Source: CAYTCZ01 sp964436315 (GTDB lineage: Bacteria > Actinomycetota > Thermoleophilia > Gaiellales > Gaiellaceae). From it: 28,146 nucleotides of DNA. Under the pieces are notes generated by a model that worked only from the letters and a program-made list of their open reading frames with translations, did no database searches and was not told where the DNA came from. This document shows positions 15,443-24,082 of the stretch, in pieces; positions within the stretch are counted from its first letter, which is position 1; each line of letters opens with the position of its first letter. The position numbers were made by a program, and so were the translations under genes. The stretch lies in assembly GCA_964436315.1 (NCBI GenBank), contig CAYTCZ010000048.1, positions 1 to 28,146 on the forward strand, given 5' to 3'.

Positions 15443-16059
15443 CGGGCTCCCTCAGACGTGAACGCGGGCTCCGGCTCCGGCTGTCCGAAGGGCTCGAGCC
15501 CGACGAGCTCGGTCGGCGGCCCCTCCTGTGCGAGCTGCTGAATCGCCTCCATTTGGTCTCGGCGGAGGCGTGGGAGCACGGTGCACACCGCGTCGAGCAG
15601 GTGGACGTAGGGGCTCTTCTTGTCGCTCAGGTGGGAACGCAGAAGCTCGATCGGCTCTCGCAGCTCCGCGAGCAGCGTCTCTCCGTCCTCCCCCGCGACC
15701 GCCGCGTACTCGAGGCAGACAGGGAGGTAGTCGGGTAATTCGTCTGCGGGTGGAGTCAATCCGGCGTCGGCATACCGACGCTTCAGGCGAAGCAGCTCGA
15801 GGCCGCGCTGTCGCCGATCGCCGTGCGTGTGGTACGTCAGGTACAGGGAGGCGCGTCGATCGAAGTCGAAGGTCGAGACGTAGGCATCCTGGAGCACGAC
15901 GCAGGAGTTCGACTCCCAGTACTCGAGGAACCGTTCCGCCGATCGCCGTGCCGAACGATCGTCGATCTCCTGAGCCGCCTCCGCAAGCTCGCAACCTGCG
16001 CTCGCCGTCTCCTCGTCGGGATACTGGAGCAAGACCGAAGCGAACTGGAAGGGCTTCAT
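15439..16059 (-). CDS. narJ: Nitrate reductase molybdenum cofactor assembly chaperone
   Basis: A 206-residue all-helical TorD/NarJ-family chaperone, needed to insert the Mo-bisMGD cofactor and FS0 cluster into NarG before membrane attachment. Seen: ASVLLQYPDEE at the N-terminus, the family core YVSTFDFDRRASLYLTYHTH, RRQRGLELLRLKRRY and ELPDYLPVCLEYAA. It overlaps narH and narI by 4 nt on each side. Somewhat shorter than E. coli NarJ (236), mostly at the C-terminus, as in many Gram-positive homologues. Confidence 0.97.
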   Translation of the reverse strand: MKPFQFASVLLQYPDEETASAGCELAEAAQEIDDRSARRSAERFLEYWESNSCVVLQDAYVSTFDFDRRASLYLTYHTHGDRRQRGLELLRLKRRYADAGLTPPADELPDYLPVCLEYAAVAGEDGETLLAELREPIELLRSHLSDKKSPYVHLLDAVCTVLPRLRRDQMEAIQQLAQEGPPTELVGLEPFGQPEPEPAFTSEGAR

Positions 16060-17606
16060 CGCTCCTGCTCTCTCTCGAGCATTCCGACGAGATTGATTGA
16101 GTCGCTCTCGTCGAGCGCGACCGTTGCGCGATCGTCAGGGCTGCAACCGCCAGGGCCTCCGGGGAAGTCGAGGCCGCAACCGCCCTGGATGTCCATCAGC
16201 TTGCCCGCCACCTCTGCATGAGCAAGTGGGATCACGTATCGCTCTCCATATTTGGCAATCGCGAGAAGGCGATACATGTCCTCGATCTCGCGACCCGGCA
16301 TGTCGACCTCGGCAGCCACGGACTCGTCGGCCTCTGCACCGAGATTGAGCTCGCGCATGTACGCGCGCATCGCCGCCAGGCGCTTGAGCGCCGTGCGAAC
16401 CGGCTGCGGATCCCCGGCGGTCAGCATGTTGGCCAGGTACTCGACCGGAATTCGGAGGTCTTCGATCGCTGGGAAGACATCATCTGGATCCGCCTTGGAA
16501 CCGTTCCCCTCGATCAGGCTCATGACCGGTGAGAGCGGCGGCACGTACCAGACCATCGGCAGCGTTCGGTACTCCGGGTGGAGCGGCAGGGCGACCCGGT
16601 GTTTCATTGCGAGCGCATAGACGGGAGACCGACGAGCAGCCTCGAGCCAGTCGTCCGGGATCCCCTGCCGCGCCGCTTCCGAGCGCACGTCGGGATCCTC
16701 CGGGTCGAGAAAGAGCCCGAGCTGTGACTCGAGCAGATCCTTCTCGTCAGGAGTCGAGGCGGCTTCCTCGACCCGATCGGCGTCATACAGGACGAGCCCG
16801 AGGTAGCGAATGCGTCCGACGCACGTCTCAGAGCAGATCGTCGGCTGACCCATCTCGATCCGCGGGTAGCACATCGTGCACTTCTCGGCCTTGCCCGTCT
16901 GCCAATTGAAGTAGACCTTCTTGTAGGGGCAGCCGCTGACGCACATCCGCCAGCTTCGACATTGCTCTTGATCGACGAGCACGATGCCGTCCTCGTCCCG
17001 CTTGTACATGGCTCCCGATGGACACGACGCGACGCACGCCGGGTTCAGGCAGTGCTCGCAGATCCGAGGGAGATAGAACATGAACGCCCGCTCGTACTCC
17101 ATTCGAACGGCCTCTTCCGCTTCGGCTTGGATGTTCGGATCGTCGGTCGCAATCTCCGGGGCTCCCGCAAGATCGTCTTCCCAGTTCGGGCCCCACCTGA
17201 GCTCGAGCGGTTGGCCCGTCACCTGCGACTCCGGGCGGGCAACCGGTTGGTGCTTCGAGGACCGAGCGGTGGTCAGGGTTTCGTAGTCGTACGTCCACGG
17301 CTCGTAGTAGTCGTCGAGCGTCGGCAAATCGGAGTTGAAGAAGAGGTTCGCGAGCTTGCGGAGCTTCCCGCCCGCCTTCAGGCGGAGCTTGCCGCGCCGG
17401 TCGAGCTCCCAGCCGCCGCGCCACCGCTCCTGGTCTTCCCAGCGCTTCGGGTAGCCGATCCCCGGTTTCGTCTCGACGTCGTTGAACCAGACGTACTCGG
17501 TCCCGCGCCGGTTCGTCCAGACGTTCTTACAGGTGACGCTGCAGGTGTGACACCCGATGCACTTATCGAGGTTCATCACCATGGCTACTTGGGCCTTTAC
17601 GCGCAT
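16056..17606 (-). CDS. narH: Respiratory nitrate reductase beta subunit (iron-sulfur)
   Basis: Carries three [4Fe-4S] clusters and one [3Fe-4S] cluster between NarI hemes and NarG. It has 516 residues (E. coli 512). The four Cys groups are intact: C16/C19/C22/C26 in KCIGCHTCSVTCKNVW; CEHCLNPACVASCP; CRSWRMCVSGCPYKK, with the Trp in place of the second Cys that gives the [3Fe-4S] cluster; and KCTMCYPR ... CSETCVGRIRY. The start at ATG 17606 matches the family N-terminus exactly. It follows narG by 7 nt and overlaps narJ by 4 nt. No signal peptide, so the complex faces the cytoplasm. Confidence 0.98.
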   Translation of the reverse strand: MRVKAQVAMVMNLDKCIGCHTCSVTCKNVWTNRRGTEYVWFNDVETKPGIGYPKRWEDQERWRGGWELDRRGKLRLKAGGKLRKLANLFFNSDLPTLDDYYEPWTYDYETLTTARSSKHQPVARPESQVTGQPLELRWGPNWEDDLAGAPEIATDDPNIQAEAEEAVRMEYERAFMFYLPRICEHCLNPACVASCPSGAMYKRDEDGIVLVDQEQCRSWRMCVSGCPYKKVYFNWQTGKAEKCTMCYPRIEMGQPTICSETCVGRIRYLGLVLYDADRVEEAASTPDEKDLLESQLGLFLDPEDPDVRSEAARQGIPDDWLEAARRSPVYALAMKHRVALPLHPEYRTLPMVWYVPPLSPVMSLIEGNGSKADPDDVFPAIEDLRIPVEYLANMLTAGDPQPVRTALKRLAAMRAYMRELNLGAEADESVAAEVDMPGREIEDMYRLLAIAKYGERYVIPLAHAEVAGKLMDIQGGCGLDFPGGPGGCSPDDRATVALDESDSINLVGMLEREQER

Positions 17607-17613
17607 CGCCTAG

Positions 17614-20600
17614 CTAGTACTCCGCCTCGCGCTCGAGCTTCCGAATCACGACCAACTCGTCGCGCTGGTGTCCAGTCGGCCCGTAGTAGTTGAAGCCATA
17701 GGAAAGCTGCGCGTAGCCGCCAATCAGATGGGTCGGCTTCAGGTTGATTCGCGTCACCGAGTTATCGGTGCCCCCACGCTTTCCGGTGATCTCGGAACGC
17801 GGCACGTTTATGTGCCGATCCTGCGAGTGGTACATGAGCGAGATCCCCTCCGGGACGCGGTGCGTCACCACCGCGCGAGACGCGATCACACCGTTGCGGT
17901 TGAAGACCTCGATCCAGTCGTTGTCGGAGACGCCGACCTTCGCTGCGTCTTCCTGACTCATCCAGACGACCGGGCCGCCCCGGAACAGGGTCAGCATCGT
18001 GAGGTTGTCCTGAAACTCCGAGTGAATCGACCACTTGGAGTGAGGACTGAGGAAGCGAAGTTGAACCTCGGCTCGCCCTGGCTCCCCCGTTCGCTGATCG
18101 CCGACCCGGCTCAGGACATCGATCGGCGGGCGGTACACGGGGAGCCCTTCTCCATACTCGAGGATCCACTCGTGGTCGATGTAGAAGTGCTGCCGTCCGG
18201 TCAGCGTTCGCCAGGGCAGTGAGCGCTCCACGTTGATGGTGAAGGGCGAGTAGCGGCGTTCACGGGACTCCATTCCCGACCATTCGGGAGACGCCAGCAC
18301 CTTTCGCGGCTGCACGCTGATGTCACCGAACGTATGACGGACGTCTGCGTGCTCCTCTGCGAGATCGGCCAGCGGCATGCCGGCCCGCTTCTCGAGGTTC
18401 TTGAATCCCTCGACCGCAAGCCGACCGTTGGTTACGGCTGAGAGACTGAGGAGCGCCTCCGCCATCTTGACGTCATCGTCGAGACTCGGCCTGCCGTCGG
18501 CGACCCCACCACGAACGACACCGTTCCGACGCGCGAGATCCTCGACCTCGGGCGTCGGATCGAAGGGGATTCCCTTCGCCGCCGTCCCGAGCTTCTCGAC
18601 GAGTGGGCCGAGTGCATTCCACTTCTCGTAGACCGAGGTGTAATCACGCTCGATCACCATCAAGCCGGGCATTGTCTTGCCCGGGACGGGCTCGCACTCG
18701 CCGGCTTTCCAGTCGACGACTTGCCCGAACGGCTGAGCGAGTTCTGCCGGCGTATCGTGGAGGAGCGGCACGGCCGTGACGTCCTTCCGCACGCCGAGGT
18801 GACGCTCCGCGAGCGCCGAAAACTTCTCGGCGATTCGCTTGAAGATGGCGTAGTCGGTCTTCGTCTCCCAGGGTGGTGGAACGGCGACGTTGAAGGAGTG
18901 CACGAACGGATGCAGATCCGTGCTCGAGATGTCGTGCTTCTCGTACCAGGTCGCTGCCGGGAGAACGATGTCGGAATAGAGCGCCGACCCGTTCATGCGG
19001 AAGTCGATGGTGGTGAATAAGTCGAGCTTCCCGGTCGGGGCTTCGTCGTGCCAAACGAGCTGGTCGGGCCGGTGATCGGGGGTCGGTTCGACATTCCGGA
19101 TGTTGGCGTCCTCGACTCCGAAGACGTGCTTGAAGAAGTACTCCTGCCCCTTGATCGACGATCCGACGAGGTTCGCCCGCCAGAGAGTCAGAACCCGGGG
19201 AAAGTTCTCGGGCGCATCGGGATCCTCGGCGGCGAACCGAAGTCGCTCGGCCTTGAGCTCGCGGACGATGTATTCGGGAACCTCAATCCCCTCCGCCTCG
19301 GCGGCCGCGGTGATCTCGAGTGGGTTCCGGTTGAACGTCGGATAGGAGGGCATCCAGCCGAGGCGGGCTGAAAGTGCCACGCAATCCGCAATGTGCTTCC
19401 CGTCGAGGGACCCTCTCCGGAGGCTCGAGCTGAATTCCTCGGCTCGCGAGATCTGGTACCGGAACTGGTCGCTCGCCAGATACCAGAACGGCGTCGTTGC
19501 CTGTTGCCTCGGAGGTCGCGCCCAGTCGAGCGCGAAGGCCACCGTCAGGAAGCCGGTGATCGGTCGGCACTTCTCCTGGCCCACGTAATGTGCCCAGCCG
19601 CCGCCGTTGACTCCCTGGCAGCCGCACAGCACGACCAGCGAAAGCATGGCGCGGTAGATCTGGTCCGAGTGGTACCAGTGATTCGTTCCCGCGCCCATCA
19701 TGATCATCGAGCGGCCCTCCGAGCGCTCCGCATTCCGGGCGAACTCGCGCGCGACGCGGAGCACGAGGTTCGCGTCGACACCCGTATGCGCGGCCTGCCA
19801 CCCGGGCGTGTACGGCTCGTCGTCCTCGTAGCTCTGCGGCCAGGATCCGGGGAGCCCGTCGCGATGGACACCGTAATTCGCGAGCATCAGATCGAAGACC
19901 GTCGTGACGGGCGCGCCACCGATTCGCTTGACGGGCACTCCCCGGCGAACGGTCGTCCCGTGCTCGCCCTCGCCGACATCGAACCGCGGCAACTCGACTT
20001 CGGCGAGTTCGCCGTGGCGACCGAGGAGTGAGAGCGCAGGCTGGACGTCGCCGAGTTCGAGGTTCCACTTCCCAACGCCTTGGTCTCCCCAGCGAAATCC
20101 CATCGAGCCGTTCGGAACGACGGGCTCACCGGTCCGCTCGTCGATGAGCACCGTCTTCCACTCGTCGTTCTCACTACCGTCGCCAAGATCGGAGGCACGA
20201 AGAAACCTGTCTGCAACCAACACGCCGTCACGCTCGTCGAGCCTGACGAGGAATGGCAGATCGGAGTTGCGCTTCACGTACGACTCGAAGTACGGGACCT
20301 GCCGCTCGACGTAGAACTCCTTCAAGATCACGTGACCCATGGCCATGGCGAGCGCTGCGTCGGTGCCTGGTTGCGCGGCCAGCCAGTGGTCGGCGAACTT
20401 CGTATGACCTGCATAGTCGGGCGAAACGACCACGACCTTCTGCCCTCGATATCGTGACTCCGAGAGGAAGTGGGCGTCTGGCGTCCGGGTCTGAGGAATG
20501 TTCGAGCCCCAGAGGATGACGTAGCTCGAGTTCCACCAGTCGGCGGACTCGGGGACGTCTGTCTGATCTCCCCAGATCATCGGTGAGGCCGGTGGCAAAT

Positions 20601-21264
20601 CCGCGTACCAGTCGTAGAACGACAGGCAGATGCCGCCGATCAGCGACAGGAAGCGTGTGCCGGCCGCGTACGAGACTGTGGACATGGCTGGGATTGGCGA
20701 AAATCCTGCGATCCGATCGGGGCCGTACTGCTTGACCGTATGGACGTGCGCGGCAGCGATGAGGTCGGCGACCTCGTCCCACGAGGCTCGCACGAACCCA
20801 CCCTTCCCGCGCTGCGATTTGTACGCTCGGGCCTTCTCCGGATCTTCAACGATCGACGTCCAGGCGTCGACGGGATCACCGGTCCGTCGCAGTGCCTCCC
20901 GATACGGCTCGAGCAGGGCGCCCCGTACGTAGGGATAGCGAACCCGAAGTGGCGAGTAGAGGTACCAACTGAACGAGGCGCCCCGTGGACAACCGCGGGG
21001 CTCGTACTCTGGAACATCCGGCCCGTTCGACGGATAGTCGGTCTGCTGCGTCTCCCAGGCGACGATCCCGTCCTTGACGTGCACCTTCCACGAGCACGAT
21101 CCCGTGCAGTTCACTCCGTGCGTCGTCCGAACGACACGGTCGTGTCGCCAGCGGTCGCGATACGTGTGCTCCCAGTCCCGCGATTCACGAACGAGCGGGT
21201 TCCAGCTGTTCCCGTCGGAGCCATTGCCGGTGAAGAAGCGCGAGCGAAGGGCAGCGTTCTTCAT
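17614..21264 (-). CDS. narG: Respiratory nitrate reductase alpha subunit (molybdopterin)
   Basis: The catalytic subunit that reduces nitrate to nitrite at Mo-bisMGD. It has 1216 residues (E. coli 1247) and is colinear with the E. coli protein: the FS0 cluster ligands H49, C53, C57 and C92 and the Mo ligand D222 (FYDWYADLPP) have identical numbering. Other family blocks seen are RGCPRGASFSWYLYS, AGFSPIPAMSTVSYA, WGSNIPQTRTPDAHF, GAGTNHWYHSDQIYR and GGYAQLSYGFNYYG. No Tat signal (no RR-x-FLK), so it is the cytoplasmic Nar type rather than the archaeal-like exported type. ATG 21264 has GGGAGG 11 nt upstream. First gene of narGHJIK-R2lox; divergent from the putative NO reductase operon. Confidence 0.99.
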   Translation of the reverse strand: MKNAALRSRFFTGNGSDGNSWNPLVRESRDWEHTYRDRWRHDRVVRTTHGVNCTGSCSWKVHVKDGIVAWETQQTDYPSNGPDVPEYEPRGCPRGASFSWYLYSPLRVRYPYVRGALLEPYREALRRTGDPVDAWTSIVEDPEKARAYKSQRGKGGFVRASWDEVADLIAAAHVHTVKQYGPDRIAGFSPIPAMSTVSYAAGTRFLSLIGGICLSFYDWYADLPPASPMIWGDQTDVPESADWWNSSYVILWGSNIPQTRTPDAHFLSESRYRGQKVVVVSPDYAGHTKFADHWLAAQPGTDAALAMAMGHVILKEFYVERQVPYFESYVKRNSDLPFLVRLDERDGVLVADRFLRASDLGDGSENDEWKTVLIDERTGEPVVPNGSMGFRWGDQGVGKWNLELGDVQPALSLLGRHGELAEVELPRFDVGEGEHGTTVRRGVPVKRIGGAPVTTVFDLMLANYGVHRDGLPGSWPQSYEDDEPYTPGWQAAHTGVDANLVLRVAREFARNAERSEGRSMIMMGAGTNHWYHSDQIYRAMLSLVVLCGCQGVNGGGWAHYVGQEKCRPITGFLTVAFALDWARPPRQQATTPFWYLASDQFRYQISRAEEFSSSLRRGSLDGKHIADCVALSARLGWMPSYPTFNRNPLEITAAAEAEGIEVPEYIVRELKAERLRFAAEDPDAPENFPRVLTLWRANLVGSSIKGQEYFFKHVFGVEDANIRNVEPTPDHRPDQLVWHDEAPTGKLDLFTTIDFRMNGSALYSDIVLPAATWYEKHDISSTDLHPFVHSFNVAVPPPWETKTDYAIFKRIAEKFSALAERHLGVRKDVTAVPLLHDTPAELAQPFGQVVDWKAGECEPVPGKTMPGLMVIERDYTSVYEKWNALGPLVEKLGTAAKGIPFDPTPEVEDLARRNGVVRGGVADGRPSLDDDVKMAEALLSLSAVTNGRLAVEGFKNLEKRAGMPLADLAEEHADVRHTFGDISVQPRKVLASPEWSGMESRERRYSPFTINVERSLPWRTLTGRQHFYIDHEWILEYGEGLPVYRPPIDVLSRVGDQRTGEPGRAEVQLRFLSPHSKWSIHSEFQDNLTMLTLFRGGPVVWMSQEDAAKVGVSDNDWIEVFNRNGVIASRAVVTHRVPEGISLMYHSQDRHINVPRSEITGKRGGTDNSVTRINLKPTHLIGGYAQLSYGFNYYGPTGHQRDELVVIRKLEREAEY

Positions 21265-21398
21265 CTGGCCGGCGACCTCCCGATTCGAGCTACGGGGCTT
21301 GAGCCACTCCGCTCGAAGCGCGGAGGACCGCTTCCACGCTAGAGACGGTTTCAGGCGGGTGTCATCGGCCGATACACGGGAAGCCTCGACGGAAAACT

Positions 21399-21410
21399 AC
21401 GGATAACCGT
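21399..21410. promoter_or_regulatory. Dyad ACGG-N4-CCGT, candidate operator
   Basis: A perfect 4+4 inverted repeat with a 4-nt ATAA spacer in the nar/nor intergenic region, nested in a longer GACGG ... CCGTC repeat (21388-21411). The form suits a dimeric helix-turn-helix regulator, but none is encoded nearby. Confidence 0.35.
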
Positions 21411-21432
21411 CAGGGGGAAACCCCCGATATCC
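21401..21432. repeat. Imperfect inverted repeat with GGGGG-AAA-CCCCC core
   Basis: Outer arms GGATA (21401-21405) and TATCC (21428-21432) enclose a perfect GGGGG/CCCCC stem (21413-21417 and 21421-21425) with an AAA loop. It could be an operator or an RNA hairpin in the leader of either divergent transcript. Confidence 0.45.
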
Positions 21433-21528
21433 GCCGGGCGCAGCTCCCCTAGACTCGAGCGCCGTGGGCGCACGGCTTCCAGGTGGAGGGAGCCCCCGAG
21501 CCGCCAGGTCGCGGCAGCGGAGTGACCG

Positions 21529-22059
21529 GTGACCCTCGACTTCGGCACTGCCCAGATTGCCGCGCTCGCGGTCTTCGGCGCGATCGCCGTCTTCTTCGTG
21601 ATCACGTTCACGATCATCGCGGTAGCGAGTCGTTCCTCAATCGCAACGGAGCGGGTTCAATCGGTCGGCTACGCGATTCGCAAGCCCTGGTTCCTATTCC
21701 TCGTGACGCTCATGGTGCTCACGCTCGCAGGGCTTTCGTTCTTTCTCCCCTACGCGAGCGGCGGCGAGCCGGCCGCGAACGTTCGTGTGATCGGGGGGCA
21801 GTTCTTCTGGTCCATGTCCCAGGAGGAGTTCCGAGCCGGTGACGTCGTCCTGTTCGAAGTCAGCTCGGCCGACGTGAATCACGGCTTCGGGCTCTACGAC
21901 CCTGATGGCCAGCTGATCGGCTCGGTGCAAGCGATGCCCGGCTACGTGAACGATCTCCGCGTGACGCTCGACAAAGCCGGCAGCTACACGGTCGCATGCC
22001 TCGAGTTCTGCGGCGTCGACCACCACGTAATGATCCGCGAGTTCGAGGTGGTCGGATAG
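21529..22059 (+). CDS. CuA-containing heme-copper oxidoreductase subunit II (NO reductase or oxidase)
   Basis: A 176-residue membrane protein with two N-terminal helices (about 9-34 and 53-75) and an outward-facing cupredoxin domain. The binuclear CuA site is complete: H118 (VNHGFGLYD), C157, C161, H165 and M168 in CLEFCGVDHHVM. It should accept electrons from a cytochrome c and pass them to the subunit encoded next. Start is GTG 21529 with GGAG upstream; the stop TAG overlaps the GTG of the next gene by one base, so the two are tightly coupled. Short length resembles ba3-type subunit II rather than aa3. Whether the complex reduces O2 or NO depends on subunit I, which favours NO. Confidence 0.93.
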   Translation: MTLDFGTAQIAALAVFGAIAVFFVITFTIIAVASRSSIATERVQSVGYAIRKPWFLFLVTLMVLTLAGLSFFLPYASGGEPAANVRVIGGQFFWSMSQEEFRAGDVVLFEVSSADVNHGFGLYDPDGQLIGSVQAMPGYVNDLRVTLDKAGSYTVACLEFCGVDHHVMIREFEVVG

Positions 22060-24080
22060 TGGAGGCCGGCGCGCTCTCCGTCAGCGCAGCGTCTAGCGCG
22101 ACTGAGCGCGATACCTCAACTGCGATCGGCCGTGGCGTCGGAGGCCTCTTCGTCGGGACTGGGCTTTTGCTCTTCGCAGTGATGGGAATCCTCGGCCTGC
22201 TCATGCGCCTGACGCAGGCGGAGGTACTCGACATCTCACCGTCGGGCTTCTACGAGCTCTTGACGCTCCACGGAGCCGGGATGCTCACGGGCGCGTTGCT
22301 CGCGACGATGGGCGGCATGTGGTACGCCCTCCGAGGGGAACTCGTGCTCTCGGTCCGTCGGGCCATCTATTCCTACGCGGCGATCAACCTGGGGGCAGTC
22401 TTCGTGCTCATTGCGGTACAGCCCGGCGGATTCGCGACCGGCTGGACGTTTCTGTGGCCCCTTCCCTTCTTCAGCGTCGGGGAGTGGGGCACGTGGGCGA
22501 CGACCGTCTTCCTGATCGGGATTCTGCTCGTCGGGGTCGGCTTCTTCATCTTCTGCCTCGATGTCCTCGGCAGAGTGACTGCCCGCTACGGCGGGCTCGG
22601 AAACGCGCTCGGCTTCGCGGTCTTCCGCGGCAAACCTGAGGAAGCGCCGCCACCCCAGCTCATCGGTGCGACCGTGATCGCCGTCGTCGGCTCGCTCGCC
22701 ACCGCGGCCGCCGTGGTGATTCTCGCCGCGCTGTTCGGCAGGCTGTTTGACACAGACCTCCAGCTGGACGCGCTGTGGGCGAAGAACCTCACGTTCTTCT
22801 TCGGTCACTCGTACGCGAACCTGATCATCTACCTCGCGGTCGGAGGCGTCTACGTCCTTCTGCCCCGCTACGCGGGGCGCCCGTGGAAGACGACGAAGCC
22901 GTTCGTGATCGCCTGGCTGGGCACGCTCATGTTCGTCGTCGGCGCCTACTTCCACCACCTCTATATGGACTTCGTACAGCCCGACGCGTTCCACGCCATC
23001 GGGTTCGTCTCCTCGTCGGCAGCCGCGCTCCCGGTGCTCGTCGTCACCGTCTTCACCGGAATGATGTTGGTCTGGGGATCGCAGTACCGCTGGACGCTCG
23101 CGTCGAGCCTGATCTACCTCGGCTTCGCGGGTTGGGTGATCGGCGGAGCGGGCGCAGTTCTCGACTCGCTCATCCCGCTGAACTTCAAGCTCCACAACAC
23201 GCTCTGGGTGCCGGCGCACTTTCATACCTACCTGATGCTCGCCGTGATGCTGTGGGCGATGGCGGCGGCCGCGTACTTCCTTGAACGGACCGCCGGCCGT
23301 CCGGCAAGTCGCTGGCTTCGGATCTCAGCGCCGGGGCTCATGCTGCTCGGGGGCTACGGGCTCGTGGCGGTCTGGTACGTGTCAGGAGCGCTCGGCGTGC
23401 CGCGTCGATATGCCGTCCAACCCTTCGGCAGCGATGACTACAGCGTCTACGGAAGCATCTTCGTCTTCATCTTTGCGGCCGGCTTTCTCCTGCTGCTCAC
23501 AGCCTTCGGACAGCTCGGTATGGCTGCACTGAAACGGACTCGCACGGCTGATGCCGCCGCGGCTCCGGTCGGCAATCCGCATCCAGTCGATCCGGCTGTC
23601 GGCGTCGAAGTCACCGGGGAGAAGCCGGCAGGCGGCCTCTCGATCGTCACCCTCGCAGCGCTTGGCGTGGCCGGTCTGGCGGCACTCATCCCCTTCGTCG
23701 TCGAGGCCTCCGAGACAAACTTCCGCTGGCACCACCTCGCGCACGCCACCCTTTTTGCATCCGGCGCCGCCCTCGGCTTGGGAATCGCGAGCGTCGGCGG
23801 AGTCTGGAGCTGGATTCGCGCGCGAGTTCCCGGAGATCTCGCTCTCGCGGTCGTGATCGTCGCGCCCCTCGTCTCGCTCCTCGCGATGACGCCGCGCTTC
23901 TACGGAAACGTCGAGAACTCGACGATGGGCCACTTCGGCTATCACGTCGCGTTCTTCGTCTTACTCGGTTTTGCGACCGGTTTCGCCGCCTCACGCCTCG
24001 GTCGGGTGCCGGCGTGGGCAGTGTTGCTTCTCGCTTCCGGGATGGGTGTCCTCTACGCAGCAGGAGTGATTGGAACCTAG
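22059..24080 (+). CDS. Heme-copper oxidoreductase subunit I, B-family-like, candidate CuA-type nitric oxide reductase
   Basis: 673 residues from GTG 22059 (GAGGTGG 7 nt upstream, and the GTG overlaps the previous TAG). All six metal histidines are present: low-spin heme H71 and H389, high-spin heme H387 (PAHFHTY), CuB H250 (GHSYAN), H299 and H300 (YFHHLY). The LHNTLWVPAHFH block resembles ba3 (B-family) enzymes. In O2 reductases of the A and B families the residue four after the CuB histidine is the cross-linked Tyr (HPxxY); here it is Asn254. Loss of that Tyr is a hallmark of NO reductases that arose from oxidases (sNOR, gNOR, nNOR, bNOR types). The C-terminus (about 526-673) adds five predicted helices. 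Divergence from narGHJI supports NO reduction. A divergent or inactive oxidase is the alternative. Confidence 0.85.
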   Translation: MEAGALSVSAASSATERDTSTAIGRGVGGLFVGTGLLLFAVMGILGLLMRLTQAEVLDISPSGFYELLTLHGAGMLTGALLATMGGMWYALRGELVLSVRRAIYSYAAINLGAVFVLIAVQPGGFATGWTFLWPLPFFSVGEWGTWATTVFLIGILLVGVGFFIFCLDVLGRVTARYGGLGNALGFAVFRGKPEEAPPPQLIGATVIAVVGSLATAAAVVILAALFGRLFDTDLQLDALWAKNLTFFFGHSYANLIIYLAVGGVYVLLPRYAGRPWKTTKPFVIAWLGTLMFVVGAYFHHLYMDFVQPDAFHAIGFVSSSAAALPVLVVTVFTGMMLVWGSQYRWTLASSLIYLGFAGWVIGGAGAVLDSLIPLNFKLHNTLWVPAHFHTYLMLAVMLWAMAAAAYFLERTAGRPASRWLRISAPGLMLLGGYGLVAVWYVSGALGVPRRYAVQPFGSDDYSVYGSIFVFIFAAGFLLLLTAFGQLGMAALKRTRTADAAAAPVGNPHPVDPAVGVEVTGEKPAGGLSIVTLAALGVAGLAALIPFVVEASETNFRWHHLAHATLFASGAALGLGIASVGGVWSWIRARVPGDLALAVVIVAPLVSLLAMTPRFYGNVENSTMGHFGYHVAFFVLLGFATGFAASRLGRVPAWAVLLLASGMGVLYAAGVIGT

Positions 24081-24082
24081 AC

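Larger units (their letters stand above)
21265..21528. promoter_or_regulatory. Divergent nar/nor intergenic control region
   Basis: 264 nt separate the start of narG (minus) from the CuA subunit gene (plus). Both operons must be driven from here. It contains the palindromes listed separately, a GGGAGG ribosome site for narG near 21281-21286, and no open frame of note. I found no clear FNR (TTGAT-N4-ATCAA) or NarL heptamer site. A TAGACT -10-like box at 21450-21455 could serve the plus-strand operon but lacks a good -35. Confidence 0.6.

Noticed and set aside
22236..23225. 329-codon minus-strand open frame opposite the heme-copper subunit I gene
   Set aside because: Long antisense frames are expected in GC-rich genes; the translation is dominated by Glu, Arg and Asp with no recognisable domain.
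22059..24080. Ordinary cytochrome c oxidase subunit I (CoxA) annotation
   Set aside because: Six histidines fit, but the essential cross-linked Tyr is Asn254 and the operon is divergent from nitrate reductase, so a plain O2 reductase name would mislead.
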